DNA of 50,607 nucleotides, from positions 1-50,607 of the forward strand of contig JANQQS010000006.1 of assembly GCA_028284955.1 (NCBI GenBank). Direction: 5' to 3'. The stretch comes from Myxococcota bacterium (GTDB taxonomy: Bacteria > Myxococcota_A > Polyangia > Polyangiales > Houyiibacteriaceae). The position numbers and the translations under genes were made by a program. Shown one piece after another: positions 25,994 through 34,675 of this stretch. Under the pieces are notes generated by a model. It saw only the letters and a program-made list of their open reading frames with translations, was not told the origin of the DNA and did not search any database. Within the stretch, counting starts at the first letter, position 1. Every line of letters starts with the position of its first letter.

Positions 25994-28372
25994 ATGACCA
26001 CGACCCGTGACGCATCACTCCATCTAATGTTCTTTTGTCTGAGCGCCTGTGCGCTCGACTCCAATCACCCCAGCGATAAATCGCAAGAGCACCCAAACCA
26101 CAGTGTCGCTCCGCAATCCGCGACTCTCCTCGAACACGAATTTTTCGATCGATGCACCTCTGGTCAGATGGCCTACAGCATCAAGATCAACGCTCTTCTG
26201 AGTTCCGTCGTGCGGTCGAATGCATTTGCGCAGTGCGTGGCTGCGGTCATGAATCGCAGTGTCAATATGACCATCGAAAACACGCCGCGATGGTTTGGCC
26301 CTTACGAACCGTGCGTCAACGGTGCCGGGGATCCTCCCGTGTCGGACGCCGCGCATAGCGAGCCTCGACCTTTCCAGATCGCTCGTGCGCTCACCGCGGC
26401 ACGCACACGCATGACCTTCATGCACCGCTGCGTTCCCGCAAACTCATGCCCCACGCCGACGCCGAACGGTTCCTGCGCTCTCGGCATCGGCGGGATTAAT
26501 GGTGCCTCGCACATGTGGCACAGCGCATCCCTCGAAGACGGCCCTGGCGTTCAATACGCGCCCGGGGTCTATGTCATCCTGCACGAGCATCTTCATAACC
26601 TCGGTTATTGGCATGAATGCAATGGAACGAACGCAGACCAAGCCATCACCAATATTGTTGGCGCATGTGCGGCAAACGTCGTTGTGCAGTCACAGTCCGC
26701 CTGTCGCGCTCCAACCGAAGAGCTGAACGACTGCGACCTCGCGCGCGGAAAGGAAATCGTTCGCACGTGGAGCGCAAACGCTGCCGACGGAACCCCTCAG
26801 GCGAGCGGACCGTGCGAATGCGTGAGTGGACGAGCGCATCCCGTGCGAGCGCGCGACGAGTTCGGACATTCGGTCGCGGTAGGAGATTTCAACGGCGACG
26901 GGCGAGACGATGCCGCGGTCGGGGTTCCAGGAAAAGAGACCGGCGCTGGCGTGATCGATGTCTTTCGGGGTTCAGACCTTGGGCTCATCCATTGGCACCG
27001 CATCAGCCAACGCAGTCTCGGAATGACGCCTCGAGATTGGGACGCGATGGGATTCTCGCTCGCGGCGGGTGACTTCAATCGCGACGGAGCAGACGACCTG
27101 GCGATTGGAAGCCCCACCGAAGATATCGGCGTATCCCAAGACGCCGGGCGCGTTGTCGTAGTTCCCGGATGCCGAGCCAACACATTCGATTGCCCTGGAG
27201 CGCGCGACGGGCTTCAGGCAACGTTCGCCCAGCACCTAACCCAATCGGTTTTGGACCGAGACGAAGCAAACGATCGCTTTGGCTGGTCGCTGGCAACCGG
27301 AGACTACGACGGCGACGGCGCCGCCGATCTAGCCGTGGGCGCACCGTTTGAAGACCTCGCGCAATACGACACGGTGGGCGCGGTTTACGTCTATCGAGGT
27401 CGTGCTTTTGCAAGCCTCCGGACCCGAAACTTCGTCCGCCCCGCGACCCAGATCACCATCGGAAATCAACAAGACCATGGCCAATGGTTCGGCGCGTCGG
27501 TGGCATTCTTTAACGGCAATGGCGACAACCGCGACGAGCTCGCCATCGGCATCCCCGGGCGGTGGCAGGGTCGCGGAAGCATCGTGCTCGCCGACGTCGC
27601 GTTCGACCCTTCGACGAGACGCACGTCGGCCGCACTGGTCGACCTACACTACGGAGCCAACGCGCCTTCAAACGCGAATTTCGGGTGGTCGCTGGCCAAG
27701 GGTAACTTCCGCGGAGGCCCCGAAGAAGATCTCGCAATCGGCGCGCCCAACGCGTGGTCACACGGCGCAGTCTTTACGCTAGAGGGTCGCCCAGATTGGT
27801 TTCCTTCATCCATGAGACAGGTCCGCGCAAGCAGCCATCGACCGGGGCGCGGCGACCTTTTTGGCGGATCGCTTGCGTTTGTTCCGCGAGGAAGCGCTCG
27901 AGGATACGGCAGCTTGGTCATCGGAGCGCCGCGATGGAGCGCCCCGCGGAACCCATCGGCGAATCCCGGGCGAATCCTGATGACCGTCACCACGGGAACA
28001 GACACGGTGACCGTGCTGGACAGCGAAACACAAGCAAGCCTGAGGAGCTACTCCGGACACCCCGCGTGTCCCCAATTTCCAATCGAAGATGGCAACTGGA
28101 TGACGTGTCCCATCGATTCACCCAGAATGCTCGACGTTGAAGGCGAAGGCGAGCTCGGGAGAAGCGTCGCGGTGGGCGACTTCAACGGTGACGGGTTGTT
28201 CGAAATCGCAGCCGGCACACCGCTCGACGGCGTGCCCGACTTTCCCAGCGGGCAATACTACCGAACCGGATCGCTGCACATTTTTCCAAGCCTCCGAGCT
28301 CGGCGCTCCGGTCGCTATCCTGCTGGCAGCCGGATGCGTCTCGATCAGACATCCGCATTTCACAGCGACTAG
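25994..28372 (+). CDS. Metzincin-like metalloprotease with FG-GAP propeller
   Basis: 792 residues. The signal ends C-L-S-A-C (lipobox). The N-terminal about 270 residues carry HEHLHNLGYWH (His197, Glu198, His201, His207), a full HExxHxxGxxH metzincin signature; no clear Met-turn was identified. The rest consists of repeated FG-GAP blades (VAVGDFNGDGRDDAAVG and similar, about seven), the integrin-alpha-type propeller, probably for substrate or surface binding. The stop codon is duplicated within a tandem 16-bp repeat (28357-28388). Likely exported; target unknown. Confidence 0.8.
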   Translation: MTTTRDASLHLMFFCLSACALDSNHPSDKSQEHPNHSVAPQSATLLEHEFFDRCTSGQMAYSIKINALLSSVVRSNAFAQCVAAVMNRSVNMTIENTPRWFGPYEPCVNGAGDPPVSDAAHSEPRPFQIARALTAARTRMTFMHRCVPANSCPTPTPNGSCALGIGGINGASHMWHSASLEDGPGVQYAPGVYVILHEHLHNLGYWHECNGTNADQAITNIVGACAANVVVQSQSACRAPTEELNDCDLARGKEIVRTWSANAADGTPQASGPCECVSGRAHPVRARDEFGHSVAVGDFNGDGRDDAAVGVPGKETGAGVIDVFRGSDLGLIHWHRISQRSLGMTPRDWDAMGFSLAAGDFNRDGADDLAIGSPTEDIGVSQDAGRVVVVPGCRANTFDCPGARDGLQATFAQHLTQSVLDRDEANDRFGWSLATGDYDGDGAADLAVGAPFEDLAQYDTVGAVYVYRGRAFASLRTRNFVRPATQITIGNQQDHGQWFGASVAFFNGNGDNRDELAIGIPGRWQGRGSIVLADVAFDPSTRRTSAALVDLHYGANAPSNANFGWSLAKGNFRGGPEEDLAIGAPNAWSHGAVFTLEGRPDWFPSSMRQVRASSHRPGRGDLFGGSLAFVPRGSARGYGSLVIGAPRWSAPRNPSANPGRILMTVTTGTDTVTVLDSETQASLRSYSGHPACPQFPIEDGNWMTCPIDSPRMLDVEGEGELGRSVAVGDFNGDGLFEIAAGTPLDGVPDFPSGQYYRTGSLHIFPSLRARRSGRYPAGSRMRLDQTSAFHSD

Positions 28373-28388
28373 ATTTCACAGCAACTAG
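28357..28388 (+). repeat. Tandem 16-bp duplication over a stop codon
   Basis: ATTTCACAGCGACTAG (28357-28372) is followed at once by ATTTCACAGCAACTAG (28373-28388). The first copy contains the stop of the metzincin gene. It looks like a recent slippage duplication with one base change. Confidence 0.75.
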
Positions 28389-28511
28389 CGCACAGTCCCT
28401 GATCGCGGACTACTGGAACTCGTTCGGCGCACACTGAGCAGTTGCAGACGGCGACGCGCACATGTACCTACTGCTTTTAATGATCGGTGCTACGAAACAG
28501 GTCCTCTGACT

Positions 28512-30836
28512 GTGGACCACGAAGACCTCGTATACGAAGCGCGGCAGCCCGAACAACAGGAACGGAGCGTCCTGCACGAGCAGGCTGAGCGATGCAATCA
28601 GGTCGCGTACGAACGGGTAGATCGAATTCAGCCGCACGGGTTCTTCTTCGGGCTGCATCCCGACACGCTCAGAGTTTCGCACGTGAGCGCCAATGTAGTT
28701 CAGCTGCTGGCCCGCGATCCTCGGAGCTGTATCGACACGCGACTAACGGACTGGATCGAAGAAAGCGAAGTACCGCGGCTCAAGAATCTGCTCGGCCATG
28801 GCCACGACTGGAATCGCGTCCCCCAGGTGTTCGGCCAACTGGTATGGAACGCGTCGCTGGGAATGAACCCGACGAGCTTTCTTGCATTTCGTTCCGCCGA
28901 TCTTTTGTGTCTCGAATGCGATGATTCAAACAACGGCTTTCGCGCCGCCGATTTGGTTGCACGAGAACACCGAATCTCCGCGGACCTTACCCGAACGCCG
29001 CTCAACATCGACGACCTATCGATGACGATCGCGGAGGGGATTCGTGACCTCAGTCAGTTCGACCGCGCCTACGTGCTCCGCTTCGACGATGGCGACCATG
29101 GTTTCGTGTGCGGAGAATCCAACAACGGAATCCTGCCCAGTCTCTTGCACCACCATTTTCCATCCAGCGATATCCCTAAAATAGTAAGGTCTCTCTATTT
29201 GGAATCGCGATTTCGGATGATTCCCCGAGTGGACTACGAGCCGATCCCAATTCTTGGCTCCCACGCTGCGGACTCACCGCTCGATCTCACGTACTCAGTG
29301 TTGAGAGAAACCGCCAAGTCGCATAGCGTGTATCTTCGCAACATGGGGGTGAACGCGACCGCTTCGTTTTCCGTTGTCATCTCAGGAAAGCTCTGGGGTT
29401 TGGTCGGCGTTCATTCGAAGGATGCGCAAAGCATGGCATTCGAACAGTTAGCGATGTGTCAAAACGTCGTGGAGTTGTTTTCTCGTCACATCGCGTGGGC
29501 CCGAGAAGAGAAGCAACGACGTCATCAAGAGCGGACGCTCGCCAGCGTGTCCAACGCATTGAGCATATCGTCGTCATACTTGATCGGCGGCGACCCAGGC
29601 CATTTGTCAGCCGATGAGCTCCAAGGCACCATGCTGAATTTGGTCGATGCGGACGGGTTCGCCGTCTACTCCCTTCAAGCGCCCATCATGTTCCAGGAGC
29701 AGCTCGGAGAGTTCGCGGGGACGGTGCTCGCACATGTGATCCGCACGCAGCTGGAGAGCCAGCACTCGTTCGTGACGACATCGCTTGGACGATACGATCC
29801 GTCGCTCTCGGAAGTCGCGTCCAAGATCAGCGGAGTTCTCGTCTTGCCTTTCGACGACTGTCTCATGGTTTGGGTACGTCGAGAACAAATTCGGAATCAA
29901 GTATGGGCGGGTAATCCGGACGGTCACCGCGCCGAAAACGACGAAGGTATGCTTGGCCCGAGAACGTCGTTCGAAAGCTGGCAGCAACTAGTTCGGGGCA
30001 CATCGCAACCGTGGCGGCGTGGAGAACTGAGAGCGGCAACGATGTTTCGGGATGCTTTGCTGGTCCAACAGAAACGGTTGCTCGCAGACCAAGCACGGCG
30101 GCAGAGCGAAGAAGCAAATCGCGCGAAAACGATTTTTCTCGCCAACATGAGCCATGAGCTAAGGACGCCGATTCACGCCATCATTAACTTCGCCCGGCAA
30201 GGGCTCGAAGACTTGCGACGCAGCGCGCATGGCGATCTCGAAGAACACTACACCGACATTCGACGAAGCGGTGATCGCCTGCTGTTGTTGGTGAACGATT
30301 TGTTGGAGCTCGGCCGACTCCAATCGGGCAAGGTTGAACTCGATCTCGAGCCGCATTCGATCACCACCGTGATCGAAGAGTCTTGGAAAGAGCTTCGCAG
30401 CAAAGCTCAGGAAAAGCAGATTCAGCTCACGCGTACGTTCGACGTCGACGAGCCGCTCATGGTGGACCGAAAACGGATGGTGCAGGTCGTGGTGAACCTG
30501 CTGTCCAACGCGATCAAATTCGCAGACGAGCGAACCTCGATTGAGGTCGCCGTGAGACGCACGATTCGAGACGAACGTCGGGGGGTACTGGTTTCCATCG
30601 AAGATGAGGGACCGGGCATCAACCCCCAAGATCTTGAGAAAATTTTTGGCAAGTTTTACCAAAGCAGTCGTACTCAGCGTTCCGAGGGCACGGGCCTTGG
30701 GCTCGCAATCTCTCGGGAAATCGTGAGTGCTCACGGTGGCACGATCTGGGCAGAAAACCGCTCCAAGCGAGGCGCAAAACTGTGCTTCGAGATTCCTTGT
30801 CGCGAACACGGTACCCCCGAAGCCAAGGAGAACTAA
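28512..30836 (+). CDS. bphP: Bacteriophytochrome sensor histidine kinase
   Basis: 774 residues from GTG 28512. The order is PAS-2 (about 20-130), GAF (about 145-320), PHY (about 330-515), HisKA and HATPase. Cys28, in E-R-C-N-Q before I-Q-P-H-G, sits where bacteriophytochromes bind biliverdin. The GAF keeps S-S-D-I-P, YLRNMGV and the following H-S, and the PHY tongue keeps P-R-T-S-F-E. The kinase has FLANMSHELRTPIHAI, with the phosphorylated His, and the N/G boxes. It should sense red/far-red light and phosphorylate a partner, most likely the next gene product. No heme oxygenase is nearby. Confidence 0.93.
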   Translation: MDHEDLVYEARQPEQQERSVLHEQAERCNQVAYERVDRIQPHGFFFGLHPDTLRVSHVSANVVQLLARDPRSCIDTRLTDWIEESEVPRLKNLLGHGHDWNRVPQVFGQLVWNASLGMNPTSFLAFRSADLLCLECDDSNNGFRAADLVAREHRISADLTRTPLNIDDLSMTIAEGIRDLSQFDRAYVLRFDDGDHGFVCGESNNGILPSLLHHHFPSSDIPKIVRSLYLESRFRMIPRVDYEPIPILGSHAADSPLDLTYSVLRETAKSHSVYLRNMGVNATASFSVVISGKLWGLVGVHSKDAQSMAFEQLAMCQNVVELFSRHIAWAREEKQRRHQERTLASVSNALSISSSYLIGGDPGHLSADELQGTMLNLVDADGFAVYSLQAPIMFQEQLGEFAGTVLAHVIRTQLESQHSFVTTSLGRYDPSLSEVASKISGVLVLPFDDCLMVWVRREQIRNQVWAGNPDGHRAENDEGMLGPRTSFESWQQLVRGTSQPWRRGELRAATMFRDALLVQQKRLLADQARRQSEEANRAKTIFLANMSHELRTPIHAIINFARQGLEDLRRSAHGDLEEHYTDIRRSGDRLLLLVNDLLELGRLQSGKVELDLEPHSITTVIEESWKELRSKAQEKQIQLTRTFDVDEPLMVDRKRMVQVVVNLLSNAIKFADERTSIEVAVRRTIRDERRGVLVSIEDEGPGINPQDLEKIFGKFYQSSRTQRSEGTGLGLAISREIVSAHGGTIWAENRSKRGAKLCFEIPCREHGTPEAKEN

Positions 30837-30838
30837 AC

Positions 30839-31744
30839 ATGCGTGCGTTGCTGGTAGATGATGATGAGTTGAACCTGAAGATTCTTCGTCGAGATCTACA
30901 GCGTGAAGGCCACAACGTAGCCTGCGCAGAAAACGGCGTTCAGGCGCTCGAGCTTCTGGAGAAGGATAAACGCTTCGACGTCATTCTTCTCGATCGGATG
31001 ATGCCTGAGATGGATGGCATGCAGGTTCTCGAACAACTGCGTGCAGACAGTGTGCTCAGCCATATTCCAGTGGTCATGCAAACCGCGGCGGCTGCGAGCG
31101 ACCAGGTTCGTGAGGGGATTGAAGCCGGCGTATTCTACTACCTTACAAAACCCTTCGAGAAAGGGTTGATGCTCGCGGTGGTTTCTCGCGCCGTGCAACA
31201 TGCCGAGCAGCTGCGAAAAGTCGATCGAAAAGCTGACGAGTATCGAGACCACGCGAAACAGCTCAGGGACGGTATCTCCCTCTTCGAACACTGTGCGCTC
31301 TCGTTCCGAACGCTTTCCGAAGCTCGAAAAGCGGCGTTCGCGGTCGCGCAATGTTTTCCCGATCCGTCGCGGGTGGCGTACGGCATTCACGAGCTCATGC
31401 TCAACGCGGTCGAGCACGGAAATCTTGAGATTAAGTATCAGGAAAAAACGAAGCTGATTCTATCAGGAAAGTGGCAAGAAGAAATCGAGCGCCGCCTCGG
31501 GCACGCTGACTACGAAACAAGAATCGCGGCCGCAGAGTACTATCGGCGAGGCTCAACGCACGAACTCGTCATCCGAGACGAAGGCAACGGGTTCGACTTC
31601 GAAAGCTTTCTCGAACTCTCCCCCAATCGAGCCGCCGATCCCAACGGGCGAGGCATCTTCTCCGCGCGGACCATCAGCTTTGACGAGCTTGAATACCAAG
31701 GATGCGGCAACCAGGTGGTATGCCGGGTGAACTTGACCTCCTGA
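30839..31744 (+). CDS. Response regulator: receiver domain plus RsbW-like ATPase domain
   Basis: 301 residues from ATG 30839, two bases after the phytochrome stop; a longer frame from 30782 overlaps the kinase. Residues 1-120 are a receiver (D-D-D at 7-9, phospho-acceptor Asp52 in ILLDRMMPEMDG, Lys in Y-L-T-K-P-F). Residues about 160-300 resemble a GHKL ATPase of the anti-sigma-factor type, with an N box (HELMLNAVEHGN) and a G box (IRDEGNGFDF). There is no DNA-binding domain, so output is probably by protein phosphorylation or partner switching. Its pairing with the phytochrome as a light-sensing two-component system is well supported by position. Confidence 0.88.
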   Translation: MRALLVDDDELNLKILRRDLQREGHNVACAENGVQALELLEKDKRFDVILLDRMMPEMDGMQVLEQLRADSVLSHIPVVMQTAAAASDQVREGIEAGVFYYLTKPFEKGLMLAVVSRAVQHAEQLRKVDRKADEYRDHAKQLRDGISLFEHCALSFRTLSEARKAAFAVAQCFPDPSRVAYGIHELMLNAVEHGNLEIKYQEKTKLILSGKWQEEIERRLGHADYETRIAAAEYYRRGSTHELVIRDEGNGFDFESFLELSPNRAADPNGRGIFSARTISFDELEYQGCGNQVVCRVNLTS

Positions 31745-31759
31745 GCGAAACAGCCGGGT

Positions 31760-33202
31760 CTAAGCGATCCTGGATGCGAATCTCAGCTGCTTGCTGCCAA
31801 TCCCAGGCTGCATGCCGCTATACGACACTGGGCGCACGTCGCATTCGGTAGCTCCGAGCTCGGAGCCCAATAGGGCTTCGATGGCATTGGATACGCTCAG
31901 CGCGTCTTGGCAATTCGCATCAGGGACCCAGTCAATGAAGAGTTTTTCCGCCCGCTGATGTACGCGGTAACGAAGCAGCGGGAAAGGTTCGAGAAGTCGC
32001 GCCAATTCTCGAGATTCGGTAGTGCGGCCACCAAGCTGGAAGGCGCGGCATTCTTTGCCGAAGAGCTCGGTGATGGTTTGACCCTCAAAACCGCAATCGC
32101 AGCGAGTCCGAACCACGGTGGCCCAATCACCGGTTCGATAGTTCACCAGCGGAACGCAACGGTTCGCAGGGTTCGTCACCAGTAGTTCGCCGGTTCCTTC
32201 ATCCCTTGCAACCCCATCTCGACCGAGCACCTGAAGATGCACGGTGTGCGGCATGACGTGGTGCCCTCGCTTGAACGAGCATTCGGTCGCGATCAGCCCG
32301 CATTCAGTCGAACGATATTCGCTGTACACAGGACAACGAAACCATTCTTCTAGATACTCACGTTCGTCATCGTGCAGATTTTCCCCGCCCACCAAAATAA
32401 TAGTCGGCCGAATCGTTGTCGGGTCGGGGGGAATCAACGCGTCTATCTCTGACAGATACCGAAGCACGCTCGGCTTTCCTGACAGAATCGGCACAGGCTC
32501 TGTTCGAAGAAATTGCACGAGCGTTCGGTCGCATAGCGGGCTGCGACCCAATCGACGACCTCGAAGCAAGGAGAGATTCATGCCCGGAAGAAATAGACTT
32601 TCTTCTTTCCAGTGGAGGTAGTTCTGCACGTGCACTACGCCCGTCTTCCCAGGACGCAGCTGAGATGCGATGCGTCGTTCGCTCGACGACCATCGCTCGT
32701 ATCCGTAAAGATCGAATCCATACCAAGAGACCGCGTCTCGAGGAATTCTTATCGATTTGCGATTCGTCGTTCCCCCCGTGAATCGATGCTGCACCTGCGC
32801 ATTTCGCAGGTTTTCCGAATGCATCCGAGTGCCTTCGCGCACCAAGTCGTCGCGAGACAGGAGAGGAAAATCAGAAAGATCGGGAGTGTTTGAAAGGGTC
32901 TTCAGCGAATCTCGATAGTACGGAACCGTGCTCGCGGCATAGCCAAGAAACTCTTCCAAGGCGTCTCGCTGAGCCAGCCGAGCCATCTGCTCATGCCAAC
33001 CGCGATATCCTTCGAGCGCGATGGCAAGCAGGTGAACGAGTTTCACCCTCGATGTATCGGATGGGAGAGGCAATGGGCCCAGCATGTCGTGATCCGAATC
33101 GCCTGTCGCAATCCTATTCATTGAGGTGCTCTGCTCCATCGAGAGACACAGCTTTACCAAAAGACACAGTGGCACGACATGGCCAGCGCACGCCGGCCAC
33201 AT
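31760..33202 (-). CDS. PaaK/CapK-like adenylate-forming enzyme, paralog 1
   Basis: Up to 480 residues. Features of the phenylacetate-CoA ligase/CapK branch of ANL enzymes: phosphate loop F-T-G-G-T-T-N-R-K-S, Y-R-S-T-E-C-G, E-G-T-G-E-L-L-V-T-N, N-Y-R-T-G-D, and C-D-C-G-F-E-G before the C-terminal lobe. These enzymes activate a carboxylate with ATP; the substrate here is unknown. The start is uncertain: ATG 33202 lies 12 bp after the peptide gene stop, but alignment with paralog 2 suggests Met28 (33121) or Met40 (33085). It is the second gene of a peptide-ligase pair and ends 16 bp from the convergent response regulator. Confidence 0.8.
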   Translation of the reverse strand: MWPACAGHVVPLCLLVKLCLSMEQSTSMNRIATGDSDHDMLGPLPLPSDTSRVKLVHLLAIALEGYRGWHEQMARLAQRDALEEFLGYAASTVPYYRDSLKTLSNTPDLSDFPLLSRDDLVREGTRMHSENLRNAQVQHRFTGGTTNRKSIRIPRDAVSWYGFDLYGYERWSSSERRIASQLRPGKTGVVHVQNYLHWKEESLFLPGMNLSLLRGRRLGRSPLCDRTLVQFLRTEPVPILSGKPSVLRYLSEIDALIPPDPTTIRPTIILVGGENLHDDEREYLEEWFRCPVYSEYRSTECGLIATECSFKRGHHVMPHTVHLQVLGRDGVARDEGTGELLVTNPANRCVPLVNYRTGDWATVVRTRCDCGFEGQTITELFGKECRAFQLGGRTTESRELARLLEPFPLLRYRVHQRAEKLFIDWVPDANCQDALSVSNAIEALLGSELGATECDVRPVSYSGMQPGIGSKQLRFASRIA

Positions 33203-33214
33203 CGCACCATCCAG

Positions 33215-33394
33215 TTATGCGGTTGTGCCTGAAATTGGGCTCAGTCCGGCGTTTGACAACCCGCCGTTCAACGCGCGCATCTCGCTCTCACTCAGCTCCG
33301 ACCGTAGATGCTCGAGAAGGAGCTCCGCCCGACGAATGCCATCGTGATGCGTACCCTCGGTTTTGCTGGAAACGTCTCTCTTTTTTGAAAACAC
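33215..33394 (-). CDS. Candidate Gly-Gly-leader peptide upstream of PaaK-like paralog 1
   Basis: A 59-residue frame starting at GTG 33394, with AGGAAGGA about seven bases upstream. It starts M-F-S-K-K-R, continues as a charged helix (A-E-L-L-L-E-H-L-R) and ends its leader with LSESEMRALNGG (Gly44-Gly45). The tail is LSNAGLSPISGTTA, with no Cys. The leader end matches L-[SR]-x-[ST]-E-[ML]-[RK]-[AS]-[LV]-x-G-G in the 54-residue peptide at 45752-45916, which also precedes a PaaK-like gene. The ligase frame opens 12 bp later, suggesting coupling. Precursor status is inference; the leader pattern is that of double-glycine peptides cut by C39 peptidases. Confidence 0.65.
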   Translation of the reverse strand: MFSKKRDVSSKTEGTHHDGIRRAELLLEHLRSELSESEMRALNGGLSNAGLSPISGTTA

Positions 33395-33538
33395 GTATTC
33401 TTCCTTCCTGACGCCAGATGCCTATAGCTCGGCGTCTCGCCATGGGAACCATCGTCGATGCTGCCTTGCAAGGGAGGCATCATCTTCCAACAAAAAGAAC
33501 CGATATAAACCACCGACGCTGTTCAAACTACAGGCGCT

Positions 33539-34642
33539 ATGAAACGCGACGCGGATATTGCCGAAACGCGAGAAACGAGGCAGTCTCTTTCCGTGCCTGA
33601 GCGAGCAAGTACACCAAGCGATGTTCCCTCGTTACTGACTGAGCTTCAAACCCGTCTTGTCCGGCTAAGCCCAAAGCTTCAGCGAGCTGCCCGGTTTGTT
33701 TTGTCGCAGCCAGAAACCGTCGCCGTAAAATCAATGCGAAAGATTGCCGAAGACTCCGATGTCCACCCCACTACGATGCTCCGCTTCGCACGAACCCTCG
33801 GTTTTTCGCGATACGAAGAGTTTCGCGAACTATTCCGCGCTCACTTTGCGCACACTCCACCTGAGCGTCTTCGAATCTCGGACGAACCAACGGTCGTGCA
33901 CCACGGCGTGCTCGACGCAAATCATGTGCATCGAATTGCGGATCGCGTTCGCGGGCTAGCCAGCCCCGACATGTGGACGCGGATTCAGACAACGGTGTCG
34001 CGAATCCAAGCGAGCCGCCGAACGTTCGTGGTGGGGAGTCGTGGCGGTTTTCCGGCCGCGTTTACGCTTTGGCAGATGACGCGAGTCTTCGGAGAGAAGA
34101 TTCGTCTCATTCGTGACCTCGCCAGCGCCACCGACGACGAACTTTCGGAACTTTCTGCCGACGATCTTCTCGTTGTCGTCGATGTGTTTCCTCGAGGGAA
34201 GTTCGTTGAATCGGTCGTGGACCACGCAGTCGGAGCAGGCTGCGCAGCGATTGCGATCACCGATAGCGCGCACTCTCCACTCAGCACGATGGCACGGTCA
34301 CGACCGCTCATCACCGCATTCGAAATTGAGGGCTCGATCGCTCCTCATGCCGTCGATTTTGCCACCGCCACCGCGTTCGTTCAGCTCGTAGCGCAATGCT
34401 GGCTGGCACAACATGGCGAACGGGTGCTGGCGCGCGTCGGAACGCAAACGCCTCGCCGTTCGGAACATCGGACAGATGCCGCCAAAGCCCAAACCACCGA
34501 CGCCATCAGCCGACAGTCTACCGAACAGCCATCTCGCGTAGCGCTTGAGGCAGAAAAAACCCTCGCCCATATTGAAGCTCAGCTTCGTACAGCAGGTGGC
34601 CCGCGGGAGCAGGCGCAGCCTCAGAGTTTTGCGATGTCATGA
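33539..34642 (+). CDS. RpiR/MurR-family transcriptional regulator
   Basis: 367 residues. The N-terminal RpiR helix-turn-helix (about 30-110) has L-S-P-K-L-Q-R-A-A-R-F-V-L and D-V-H-P-T-T-M-L-R-F-A-R-T-L-G-F-S-R-Y-E-E-F. The SIS sugar-phosphate-binding domain (about 140-290) has T-F-V-V-G-S-R-G-G-F and A-I-T-D-S-A-H-S-P-L. About 75 further residues, Arg/Gln/Thr-rich and apparently disordered, follow the SIS domain. The gene is divergent from the peptide-ligase pair (about 145 bp) and 33 bp before PaaK-like paralog 2, so it may regulate both. Its ligand is unknown. Confidence 0.85.
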   Translation: MKRDADIAETRETRQSLSVPERASTPSDVPSLLTELQTRLVRLSPKLQRAARFVLSQPETVAVKSMRKIAEDSDVHPTTMLRFARTLGFSRYEEFRELFRAHFAHTPPERLRISDEPTVVHHGVLDANHVHRIADRVRGLASPDMWTRIQTTVSRIQASRRTFVVGSRGGFPAAFTLWQMTRVFGEKIRLIRDLASATDDELSELSADDLLVVVDVFPRGKFVESVVDHAVGAGCAAIAITDSAHSPLSTMARSRPLITAFEIEGSIAPHAVDFATATAFVQLVAQCWLAQHGERVLARVGTQTPRRSEHRTDAAKAQTTDAISRQSTEQPSRVALEAEKTLAHIEAQLRTAGGPREQAQPQSFAMS

Positions 34643-34675
34643 CGTCAACGCCAAAGGCATCGCACCCGTAAACCC

